From an uncultured Chloroflexota bacterium (GTDB lineage Bacteria > Chloroflexota > Anaerolineae > Anaerolineales > Villigracilaceae): 7,835 bases of DNA. The notes beneath the pieces were generated by a model that saw only the letters and a list, made by a program, of their open reading frames with translations, was not told the DNA's origin and made no database searches. The DNA is taken from contig CAILWD010000316.1 in the NCBI GenBank assembly GCA_903837815.1, positions 1 to 7,835 on the forward strand, in the 5' to 3' direction. Position 1 is the first letter of the stretch, and the number at the start of each line of letters is the position of its first letter. The position numbers and the translations under genes were made by a program. Positions 1 through 6,456 of this stretch are shown here, in pieces.

Positions 1-1243
1 CCCAATGTAACCTGCCTTTCTTGTCTGCCTGGAGTTCCTCGATGTGTTTGCGCTCCTTGCTTTGAATGACTTCAAGGTCGTCCTTCTGGTACATCTCGGC
101 AAACGTTTCGCTCCAGATATCGAAATCCGTTTTTCCGATGATGTCCTCGATGTCCCTTTCCGCCACTTTTGTGAATTGCTCGTTTACCGCCACGTATTTT
201 CCGTCATTGTCTTTCAACCATGCCATGTCTGGAATGCTGTTGAGGATGGCAGATTGCCTCAATAGGGTTTCCTTGAGCATGGATTCGGATTGTTTCTGGG
301 CGGTAACATCCTGCACCGCCCCGACGATTCCCGCAAGGCGGTTTTCATTTTCATCCCAAATGGGATGGGCAAAGATTCGCTCCCAGCGTATTTCCCCGGT
401 TTTTGTCAGGGTTCTGATTTCAGATCCCACTACGCTATGACGGCTGAAGAGTTTTTCCATGTCGAGCGCGTCTTTTTCGAAGTCTTCCGGGTGGAGGTGC
501 GCCATCCAACCGCCGGCAGCCTGATATTCTGCGAATGTGTATCCGGTCATCTTTTCGAAGGCGCCCGCCGCCCATACCTGGCGCACTTTTCTGTCTGCAT
601 AGACATCGCTGGCAAAAGTGTAATCGGAACTCACCCGCGAAATCAGCCTGTAGCGTTCTTCGCTTTCGCTGGCGCGTTGCAGGGCGTTTTGCATTTTCCG
701 CGTCGCCAGGGTTTGCAGCAACATCCCCACCGGAAACAACACCAGGCTGATGATCCACGAAGTCATCGGTCCGCTGACGTATGTAGGGCTGAAGAACCCC
801 TGGCTTTCAAGGGTTGCCATTCCCCAGCCTGACATCAGAGAAATGACGGTAACCCCGATTGCCACCCGCCTGTTTTTGAGAATTCCCGCAATCATGATGA
901 CTGTCGGGTAACCCACTAAATATGATTCCCCGCGCACGCCTGCCCCGGTAATGGCAGAGAGTGTAAAGAAAGCCCAAAGCGCGCCAATCTGCGTAAGGGT
1001 TGCCGCCCGAATATGTCCGCGATGAAGCAGGAACAGGATCAGCAAATTAATGGCTTCCGCCGAAACCGCCTGTGCTACTGCGCGGCTGGCATCCTGCGGG
1101 ACCTTGATTAGAATGTACAACAGATAGATGGGGGGGACGAAAAGGAGCGTCCAGACAATAATGTTCAGAAAGTACGCCTGTCGCGTGATTTCTTCATCCT
1201 CGAAAACGGGCGGGGCAAAGACTTTCTTTGCCAGTCTAATCAT
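1..1243 (-). CDS. Membrane-anchored PAS-domain signalling protein, C-terminal part beyond the window
   Basis: Reading from the ATG at 1243 the frame stays open to the window edge, giving 414 residues with no stop, so the gene is cut at its 3' end. Residues about 22-180 are strongly hydrophobic and form roughly five or six membrane segments, a MASE-like sensory region that I cannot assign to a named family. A first PAS fold follows at about 193-318: it opens with EERYRLISRVSSDYTF, contains HPEDFEK, and ends in a typical PAC strand with GEIRWERIFAHPIWDE and GAVQDVTAQK. A second PAS begins near 333 (ILNSIPDMAWLKDNDGKYVA) and reaches at least residue 395. Proteins of this layout end in a histidine kinase, a GGDEF/EAL domain or a further PAS; which one cannot be seen here. 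The start is supported by GAGGGG just upstream, overlapping the selB stop. With a 7-nt gap after selB the two are probably co-transcribed and translationally coupled. The ligand is unknown. Confidence 0.88.
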   Translation of the reverse strand, partial: MIRLAKKVFAPPVFEDEEITRQAYFLNIIVWTLLFVPPIYLLYILIKVPQDASRAVAQAVSAEAINLLILFLLHRGHIRAATLTQIGALWAFFTLSAITGAGVRGESYLVGYPTVIMIAGILKNRRVAIGVTVISLMSGWGMATLESQGFFSPTYVSGPMTSWIISLVLFPVGMLLQTLATRKMQNALQRASESEERYRLISRVSSDYTFASDVYADRKVRQVWAAGAFEKMTGYTFAEYQAAGGWMAHLHPEDFEKDALDMEKLFSRHSVVGSEIRTLTKTGEIRWERIFAHPIWDENENRLAGIVGAVQDVTAQKQSESMLKETLLRQSAILNSIPDMAWLKDNDGKYVAVNEQFTKVAERDIEDIIGKTDFDIWSETFAEMYQKDDLEVIQSKERKHIEELQADKKGRLHW

Positions 1244-1246
1244 TCT

Positions 1247-1252
1247 CCCCTC
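1247..1252 (-). promoter_or_regulatory. Ribosome binding site overlapping the selB stop codon
   Basis: On the minus strand the selB stop TGA (1253-1251) is followed by GGGGAGA and then the ATG of the PAS gene. The motif GAGGGG uses the last two bases of the stop codon and lies 3 nt from the start. This arrangement fixes the sensor's start codon and favours translation by ribosomes finishing selB. Confidence 0.65.
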
Positions 1253-3146
1253 ACTTTTTCAACTTGCGCGCATCCCCGTTGCGCGCCGTAACCCCAACTG
1301 CATCCAGATGCTCCAGCAATGCCTGCGCATATTTTCGGGTTGTACCCAGCACATCTCGCGCTTCAGCAAGCGTGATCTCCCCTTTTGTCCCGATTGTGTC
1401 TCGGACTTTTGTCACCAGCACATCGTAGTCCTTTTTGCGGAATAAGACATCCTGTGAGACCGCCATCAGTTCCCCCAGTTCGACCAGCGCATTGACGACT
1501 TCCTCGCCCACCTCGCTCTGACAATCTTTGAGACTTGGCGTGGCGTACGGATTTTGATCGAACAGCCGCAACAGAGCATTCACCCTGGCTTGGTCTGCCG
1601 CATCGAATTTGATCTCGTGTTCGGGCTTGGACAGCCAGGCCGCCTGGGCGGTGATCGAGTTTTCAGCAACCAGTTTGGAGATGACAACGTTGAAGACACG
1701 CGGCGGCAGTTTGAGTTTGCTCTTCAATTCTTCGCGTGGGATTCCGCGCCGCAGGGAGAATAGTTTGTGATATGCCTCAATTATTTCAATCACTTTGGCG
1801 CTCAACTTGCTCCAGTGGGGAAGGGCAATGGCGAGCGCGTTACTGGCTGCGGTCTGCGTGCCGTCTTCCAACACAAGAATTTGCCCGCTGTTGACCAACT
1901 CCTGCATGGCTGTTTCTGCTGCCGCAGATTCCAGCCGCGATTTTGCCGCCATCTCTTTGAGCGGCGCGGCGTTCAAAGCCAGCGCGGCTTCGAAAAGGAT
2001 ATCGACGGGCGTGCCTTGTGTCAGCGCTTCGAGAGATTTGAGCGTGTCATCATTGAAGCGTTTATGCCTGCCCTTTGGCTGGTGGTCTACGACGATGCCG
2101 CCGCCGAGCGTTTCGCTGGGAGACGGTCGCCGCAGGACGTATTTGTCGCCGCGCACAGCAACGACCGGGTCGCGCAGTTCGAGTTGTATCCAGCCCTCTT
2201 TGCCGGGCAAAAGTTCCTCAGTCCCAAGCAAACGGAGGTTGGCGATGGTTTCGCTGGCGCCTACGAAGAACTTCACCTCATCGCCGTGTTTGACCGAAGC
2301 CGAGGCGTCCTTTAAAAGTCGGAAGCGGGCATCCAGCCTGCGGGTGGACTGATATTGATTTGGGTGGATGACCACTTCGCCGCGTTGGATCAACTCGGTG
2401 TTGATTCCCGAAATGTTTACCGCAGTCCGCGAGCCAAGCATGGCTCTTTCTTCTTTTTTCTTGTGTGTTTGCAGTCCCCTGATTCTGCCCTTCCCTCCAC
2501 TGGGCAAAATTTCCACCTCGTCGCCGACGGCGAAGTTCCCGTCGCTGAGCGTGCCGGTGACCACTGTGCCAAATCCGCTCATGCTGAAGACGCGGTCGAT
2601 TGGCAGGCGCGGACGGTTCAAGTCGAGCCTTTCGGGCTTCTCTTCCAACACTTTTCCCAGGGTGGCAAGCAGCGCGTCCAGTCCTTGCCCGGTTTTGGCG
2701 GAGACCCGCACGATGGGCGCATCACGCAGGACGGTCTCGCTCACTGCGGCGCGGATGTCCATCTCGAGCAGGTCGAGCCAGTCCGAATCGGGGGCGAGGT
2801 CGGTCTTGGCCAAGACGATCACGCCGCCGGGGATTTGCAACAGATCCAAAATTGCCAGGTGTTCCTTTGTTTGCGGCATGACCCCTTCGTCTGCGGCAAT
2901 CACCAGCAGCGCCGCATCGATTCCCCCAATTCCAGAAAGCATATTTTCGATGAAATCGCGATGACCGGGGACATCCACAATCCCCACTTCTTCACCATTG
3001 GGCAGGGTCATCCAGCCAAAGCCCAGTTCGATGGTCATCTCGCGGGCTTGCTCTTCCTTGAGCCGGTCAGGATGTGTGCCGGTCAGAGCGGCGATGAGTG
3101 TGGATTTGCCATGGTCTACATGACCTGCTGTACCGATAACTCGCAT
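1251..3146 (-). CDS. selB: Selenocysteine-specific translation elongation factor SelB
   Basis: SelB is a cytoplasmic GTPase that carries Sec-tRNA to the ribosome at UGA codons marked by a SECIS hairpin. The 631-aa protein is close to the usual bacterial SelB length. The N-terminal EF-Tu-like G domain shows the P loop GHVDHGKS (8-15), the switch I Thr in MTIELGF (38), DVPGH (58-62), an NKxD-type motif written AKTD (113-116) and SAK (149-151). Domain II begins near 183 with IDRVFSMSGFGTVVTGT. Its Asp184-Arg185 and Arg240 align with the residues proposed to hold the selenocysteinyl group in E. coli SelB. The second half carries the winged-helix repeats, and the last ends in the family signature TTRKYAQALLEHLD...GVT.R.GDARKL (602-629), which contacts the SECIS RNA. 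The RBS is weak (GAGA about 8 nt upstream of the ATG at 3146). selB is the middle gene of a three-gene unit. selA, selD and tRNA-Sec are not in the window. Confidence 0.97.
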   Translation of the reverse strand: MRVIGTAGHVDHGKSTLIAALTGTHPDRLKEEQAREMTIELGFGWMTLPNGEEVGIVDVPGHRDFIENMLSGIGGIDAALLVIAADEGVMPQTKEHLAILDLLQIPGGVIVLAKTDLAPDSDWLDLLEMDIRAAVSETVLRDAPIVRVSAKTGQGLDALLATLGKVLEEKPERLDLNRPRLPIDRVFSMSGFGTVVTGTLSDGNFAVGDEVEILPSGGKGRIRGLQTHKKKEERAMLGSRTAVNISGINTELIQRGEVVIHPNQYQSTRRLDARFRLLKDASASVKHGDEVKFFVGASETIANLRLLGTEELLPGKEGWIQLELRDPVVAVRGDKYVLRRPSPSETLGGGIVVDHQPKGRHKRFNDDTLKSLEALTQGTPVDILFEAALALNAAPLKEMAAKSRLESAAAETAMQELVNSGQILVLEDGTQTAASNALAIALPHWSKLSAKVIEIIEAYHKLFSLRRGIPREELKSKLKLPPRVFNVVISKLVAENSITAQAAWLSKPEHEIKFDAADQARVNALLRLFDQNPYATPSLKDCQSEVGEEVVNALVELGELMAVSQDVLFRKKDYDVLVTKVRDTIGTKGEITLAEARDVLGTTRKYAQALLEHLDAVGVTARNGDARKLKK

Positions 3147-3197
3147 GATTTTTCTCGCGTTTTGCCTGCCTTTTCAATTTGTGCTTGCAACTTGCGA

Positions 3198-4388
3198 CTA
3201 CTTCCCTTTCTTGCCGTGGCCCATGATGCGCTGGTAGGAGGTCATCCACTCATGCACAACGTTCATGAGTTCCTGTAATTCCTTCTCGGTGGAGTCGGTC
3301 ACCTGATGCAGTTGGTCCTGCATAACCTGCGTGGCGTCGTTCAGCGGTTGTATGCGTCCCTCCATTTTTTGCAGGTCCTTGCGAATATCGCGGAAGGACT
3401 CTTCGTTGGAGAGGCTGTACCCCGTCCAGCGTTTTTGGTCATCCACTTTGAAGCCGACCCATTCCTGCCTGAGACGATCCTCCGCCAGCCGCTGCATTTC
3501 GGTTACTTCACTGATGCGGCGTTCCAGTTTGGTGTTGAGTTCGAGGTAGGTATCCTGCGCCTTTTTTGCCCCGCGCAGTGCGTCATCCAGTTTCTGAATT
3601 TGCACGTCCAGACCAGCCGATTCTTTCTGGAATGTGTCGGCCTTTTCGCGCCAGTCCTTCCAGGCGCGTTCGCGGTCGAGTTGGGCGATAGCCTGCTGCT
3701 CGAAGAACGCCTTCTGTGCCTGTTTGCGTTCCAGTTCGGAGGCGATCAATTCGGTGAAACGGTTTTCCACGTTGCGCAGGCCATCCGAGGTCATGGTGTA
3801 TTTGTCACGGTTCTCATCCACCCGTTTGCGGATGGCGACCAATTCGCCTTGAATGTCGGTGATATGTTTCAGGTCGTTCCGGCGGGTTTCATCCGTGGCT
3901 TTCAAGGCGTGAAGCACATCCTCGTTGGAACGGGTTGCCTTCTCGACGTGTTCCTTGAAGTCGCTGACGGTCGCCAACATGCGCTGGATTTCGTTCGTCC
4001 GTTCCTTGAGTTGTTTCTTGACTTCCTGGATGCTGGCTGTGGTCGTGGTCTTGAGTTGGATCAGGAGTTTGTTCGCCTCGGTCAATTCGGGCTGAAACTG
4101 TTTGACGATTTCCTTCTCGGCGCGGGTGTGCGCCTTGTCATTTTCCTCGATCACTTTGAGAATGTCGGTGCGCTGTTTGCCCAGCATGGCTTCGAACTGG
4201 TCCACCCGTTTGGAGGTTGGCGTCAGGTCGGTGATCTGCTTGCTGAGGACTTTGATCTGTTTTGAAACTGCGTTCACCGAAGTCTCGAAGGAATTCAAAC
4301 GCTCGTTCAGTGCGGCGAGGACTTCCTTGTTTTCGCGCTGCTGTTTGTCCAGCCATTCGAGTCGCTTGACGATTTGTTCAAATTCCAT
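3198..4388 (-). CDS. Soluble coiled-coil protein of unknown function
   Basis: This 396-aa protein is highly charged (Lys, Glu, Arg, Asp, Gln) and has heptad-like spacing over nearly all its length. No signal peptide, membrane segment or enzymatic motif is visible. It opens with EFEQIVKRLEWLDKQQREN and continues as long helices (about 1-56, 62-165, 170-345, 350-390), with likely breaks at Thr-Pro (56-57), Gln-Pro (99-100) and the segment around 306-330. Most of the few tryptophans fall in two clusters, AWKDWREKAD (242-251) and EW...RWTGYSLSNEESF (309-332), which look like specific contact sites rather than generic coil. The tail ends in basic GHGKKGK. I chose the ATG at 4388 because GGAGAG lies 4 nt upstream; a longer frame from 4439 would run across the promoter. 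The gene is first in the unit with selB, 51 nt ahead of it. It could be a structural, DNA-organising or partner-binding scaffold, but the sequence does not decide this. Confidence 0.85.
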   Translation of the reverse strand: MEFEQIVKRLEWLDKQQRENKEVLAALNERLNSFETSVNAVSKQIKVLSKQITDLTPTSKRVDQFEAMLGKQRTDILKVIEENDKAHTRAEKEIVKQFQPELTEANKLLIQLKTTTTASIQEVKKQLKERTNEIQRMLATVSDFKEHVEKATRSNEDVLHALKATDETRRNDLKHITDIQGELVAIRKRVDENRDKYTMTSDGLRNVENRFTELIASELERKQAQKAFFEQQAIAQLDRERAWKDWREKADTFQKESAGLDVQIQKLDDALRGAKKAQDTYLELNTKLERRISEVTEMQRLAEDRLRQEWVGFKVDDQKRWTGYSLSNEESFRDIRKDLQKMEGRIQPLNDATQVMQDQLHQVTDSTEKELQELMNVVHEWMTSYQRIMGHGKKGK

Positions 4389-4392
4389 GTTT

Positions 4393-4398
4393 CTCTCC
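4393..4398 (-). promoter_or_regulatory. Ribosome binding site deciding the start of the coiled-coil gene
   Basis: GGAGAG lies 4 nt upstream of the ATG at 4388 and is the best Shine-Dalgarno match in the leader. It favours this start over the in-frame ATG at 4439, which would lie upstream of the promoter. Confidence 0.7.
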
Positions 4399-4421
4399 GA
4401 TTCATTGTGGGAAGTGGATAA

Positions 4422-4430
4422 ATTATAGCA
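4422..4430 (-). promoter_or_regulatory. Extended -10 promoter for the coiled-coil/selB/sensor unit
   Basis: The minus strand reads TGCTATAAT, an exact match to the sigma-70-type extended -10 element (TGnTATAAT). No good -35 box sits 16-18 nt further upstream; the position is occupied by AAAGGG-like sequence inside the end of the preceding gene. Missing -35 boxes are common for extended -10 promoters. Transcription would start near 4415, leaving a leader of about 26 nt with a well-placed RBS. It lies in the 60-nt gap after the membrane module, where no terminator hairpin is evident, so read-through from upstream may add to expression. Confidence 0.65.
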
Positions 4431-4448
4431 CGTCCGCAAACAACCCTT

Positions 4449-5846
4449 TTATTGGCTGAGATGTTCGAACAGACTGGGAAGGCTTGCAATAAAGGGCTGC
4501 ATTACCTGGGGGAACATGCCGAGGATGAACAACCCAATCACCCCGATGCCCAGCATGGCGGTTTGCACCCAGGTTTCATTCCATCCCCAGGCTTTGTCTT
4601 CCTCGGCCATCACGAAGACCGCCATTGTGCGCATGGCGGCTACCAGCAAGCCAAGCAGACCCAAAAAAGTCCACAGGGAAATGGTCAATGATTGCCCCGC
4701 CAATTCCTGCCATAATGCCAGGCGGGGGGGAAAACCTGCCAGCAGGGGAAAGCCCGTCACGGAAAGATGAGCCAGGAGAAGGGAAGCGACGGTGAGTGGA
4801 TATTTGCGCGCCATTCCCTTTAGTCCGTTGAATTGCAGGGAATACACCTTGCGTTTGAGGATGGAAAGCGCCAGCGCCCAGACAGCCAGTTCCAATCCGC
4901 GGGGGATGGCAAGCAGGAAGACGATGTTTACCAGTTCTGTGGATTTCAGCCCCATCGCCAGCACAAAAAGCCCCGTCTCGGCGACTGCGGCATATCCCAT
5001 GATGCGCCCAATGTGTTTCTCCTGAAGCGCGAACAGTCCGCCGCTTGCCACCATGATGACACCCGCAGCTTGAATGGCGCTGGAAAGCTGGGGCGAGGTG
5101 CGAATCCATGTGTAACGGTCCAAAAAGCCGAGCGCAAAACTGGCGGTGAATACGGGCAGGGCCCAAAGCAGGAACCCGGTTACGTATGGTGAGGCTTCCT
5201 CCATCAGCATGGGAATCCAGTTGAACAAAGGGAAGACGCCCAACAGGAATGCGAATCCCAGTAACAGCACAGTGCCAGCTTGCAAGGTGGCGCTTACTTC
5301 GCCGGGACCCGCTTCCACGCCCGCCAGCATCCACCCGGAAAAGAGGATGAACGGCATGGCAAGCATCTGGTAGATGAGAAAGCGCACCACACCGCGCCCC
5401 GGTCTTTGGTAAAGCGGGACCAGCAGCGGGATGACGAGCATGGCCGCCATCGTCAGAAGCAGGGCGGCAAACAGGAAAGGTTCCACAGCAATCGAAGCGG
5501 CCAACAACGCCACAATCATCAGTCCGAGCGAGACGAAACGGTTGGGAGAGCCTGACGCCTCCGTGCCAAAGAACCATAACGCTGCCAGTCCATAAATCAC
5601 CGCAATCAACGAACCATCCGCGGTGCTGAAGGTGAAACTGCGTCCCAGGACTTGTATGGAAGGGGCGATCTTGATCGAGAGTGAACCCAGCAGGAGGGCG
5701 GTATCAATGGGAAAGATCAGGGCGGCGAGCGAAAGAATCACAGAAACGACGCCGACAACCAGCGGGACAAAACGTCGTTGCAGGAAAAGCAAACTGAAGG
5801 CCCCGATCAGGAACGGGGTCAATATCCAGATGACGGGGGCGCTCAT
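4449..5846 (-). CDS. Divergent proton-conducting transporter-like membrane subunit (NuoN/NuoM/HyfF type)
   Basis: This 465-aa protein is hydrophobic throughout, with about 13-14 membrane segments, the size and layout of the Proton_antipo_M family that forms ion channels in complex I, Mrp antiporters and group 4 hydrogenases. The TM7 region (196-220, FAFLLGVFPLFNWIPMLMEE) matches the family pattern K....P.H.W.P, but Leu201 replaces the pumping Lys and Phe replaces the His. The TM9-like motif GRIMGYAAVAETG (280-292) corresponds to KR..AYSSI...G. The TM12 motif SVTGFPLLAGFPPRLALW (362-379) keeps the broken-helix GxP..aGF pattern but has Arg375 where Lys is usual. The TM5 Glu is also absent (AALLLTMAAML). 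The ATG at 5846 overlaps the previous gene's TGA (ATGA) and has GAGGA 6 nt upstream, so the two are translationally coupled; the open frame further upstream is a shadow. It is the last gene of the membrane module. The exact complex is undecided; membership of the family is fairly sure. Confidence 0.87.
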   Translation of the reverse strand: MSAPVIWILTPFLIGAFSLLFLQRRFVPLVVGVVSVILSLAALIFPIDTALLLGSLSIKIAPSIQVLGRSFTFSTADGSLIAVIYGLAALWFFGTEASGSPNRFVSLGLMIVALLAASIAVEPFLFAALLLTMAAMLVIPLLVPLYQRPGRGVVRFLIYQMLAMPFILFSGWMLAGVEAGPGEVSATLQAGTVLLLGFAFLLGVFPLFNWIPMLMEEASPYVTGFLLWALPVFTASFALGFLDRYTWIRTSPQLSSAIQAAGVIMVASGGLFALQEKHIGRIMGYAAVAETGLFVLAMGLKSTELVNIVFLLAIPRGLELAVWALALSILKRKVYSLQFNGLKGMARKYPLTVASLLLAHLSVTGFPLLAGFPPRLALWQELAGQSLTISLWTFLGLLGLLVAAMRTMAVFVMAEEDKAWGWNETWVQTAMLGIGVIGLFILGMFPQVMQPFIASLPSLFEHLSQ

Positions 5847-6454
5847 GCTTCTTCCTCTGTCTCGAGCGCGACTGTTCCCGCTGTCAGCAGGTAGGAGCCG
5901 GTCAGACCCAGCCCGAGGTTGGTCATTGCCAGCAGGCCTGTTACAAGGATCGAGCTTTCGACCGCCGCATAGAGGATTTCGAAACCGGTCAATGTGGTCA
6001 GCAGGCCGAGGATGACGTTCAGGATGTCGGAATTTGTGCTGAGATGCGCCGCTCCCGCGCCCATCAACAGCAGGCCGCCCGCAATTACCGGCAGGCCCAG
6101 CCCCGGAATGGCCGCTTCGATGCGCGGCATTGCGCCGACAGTCGCCAGCCCGACGATCAAAAGGAGGGTCAGACGAAACCACTGTCCGCGTGGAAGGTTG
6201 GGACTTTGCTTTTCCTCTTCGGTGTTCGATAACCCCAGGTATGTCATGCCGAGCGCAGCGACCACCATCCAGCCGCTGATCAGTTTTGCCGAACCCATCA
6301 CGAAGGGCAGGTGACGAGTGACCAGCCAGAAGGCGGCCAGGTATTGCAAGGCCAACGCGCCGAGACTCAGACGCCAGTCACGGTTTATCAGGATTGTGGC
6401 GGAAGTCCCCACCATCAGGAGCGCTGCGATCCATGAAACGATGTCGAATGCCAT
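5843..6454 (-). CDS. HyfE/NuoK-like membrane subunit of an energy-converting complex
   Basis: A 203-aa integral membrane protein with about six or seven hydrophobic segments. The N-terminal stretch TSATILINRDWRLSLGALAL (17-36) aligns with TSLFVISVKSYRLSCGFYAC of E. coli HyfE, and Lys57 falls near a Lys of HyfE in the next helix. The C-terminal half resembles NuoK: GFEILYAAVES (157-167) matches the NuoK pattern GxEll.Na, placing Glu159 at the NuoK Glu36 position. LAMTNLGLGLTG (175-186) matches the next NuoK helix, but Asn179 sits where Glu72 (NuoK) or Asp (HyfE) is expected. The tail is acidic (ETEEEA). The start at 6454 is 2 nt after the upstream gene's TAA, with AAGGGG about 10 nt before it; the stop overlaps the next start as ATGA. 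HyfE is normally flanked by two antiporter-like subunits, as here. I would call it HyfE-like rather than hyfE itself because catalytic subunits are not in view. Confidence 0.78.
   Translation of the reverse strand: MAFDIVSWIAALLMVGTSATILINRDWRLSLGALALQYLAAFWLVTRHLPFVMGSAKLISGWMVVAALGMTYLGLSNTEEEKQSPNLPRGQWFRLTLLLIVGLATVGAMPRIEAAIPGLGLPVIAGGLLLMGAGAAHLSTNSDILNVILGLLTTLTGFEILYAAVESSILVTGLLAMTNLGLGLTGSYLLTAGTVALETEEEA
5853..5857 (-). promoter_or_regulatory. Ribosome binding site inside the HyfE-like gene's end
   Basis: GAGGA lies 6 nt ahead of the ATG at 5846, formed by the Glu codons of the HyfE-like tail. Together with the ATGA overlap it sets the start of the downstream transporter-like gene and indicates coupled translation. 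Confidence 0.7.
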
Positions 6455-6456
6455 TT

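Noticed and set aside
1244..1253. selB TGA as a selenocysteine codon fusing SelB to the PAS protein
   Set aside because: The two genes are in different frames (7-nt gap), SelB already ends at its normal C-terminal motif, and no SECIS-like hairpin is evident.
3184..3196. Short repeat/inverted repeat CTTGCAACTTGC between selB and the coiled-coil gene
   Set aside because: Too short for a terminator or an operator that I could support, with no T-run or flanking symmetry.
2355..3278. 307-aa open frame on the plus strand opposite selB
   Set aside because: SelB on the minus strand is unmistakable. The plus frame is a codon-bias shadow with no domain features.
3306..4265. 319-aa open frame on the plus strand opposite the coiled-coil gene
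   Set aside because: It is the mirror of Lys/Glu/Gln-rich codons of the minus-strand gene (giving Phe/Leu-rich sequence), has no recognisable domain, and the minus frame has an RBS, a promoter and coherent heptads.
4389..4439. Longer start for the coiled-coil gene at 4439
   Set aside because: The extra 17 residues cross the extended -10 element and have no RBS, whereas the ATG at 4388 has GGAGAG at good spacing.
4734..4740. Run of seven G (also 1130-1136) as a phase-variation or frameshift site
   Set aside because: Both runs sit in intact reading frames and encode Pro codons. Seven bases is modest, and there is no disrupted gene.
5847..6182. N-terminal extension of the downstream transporter-like gene by 112 residues
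   Set aside because: The extension is Arg/Gly/Pro-rich nonsense overlapping the HyfE-like gene in another frame. The ATG at 5846 has an RBS and an ATGA overlap.
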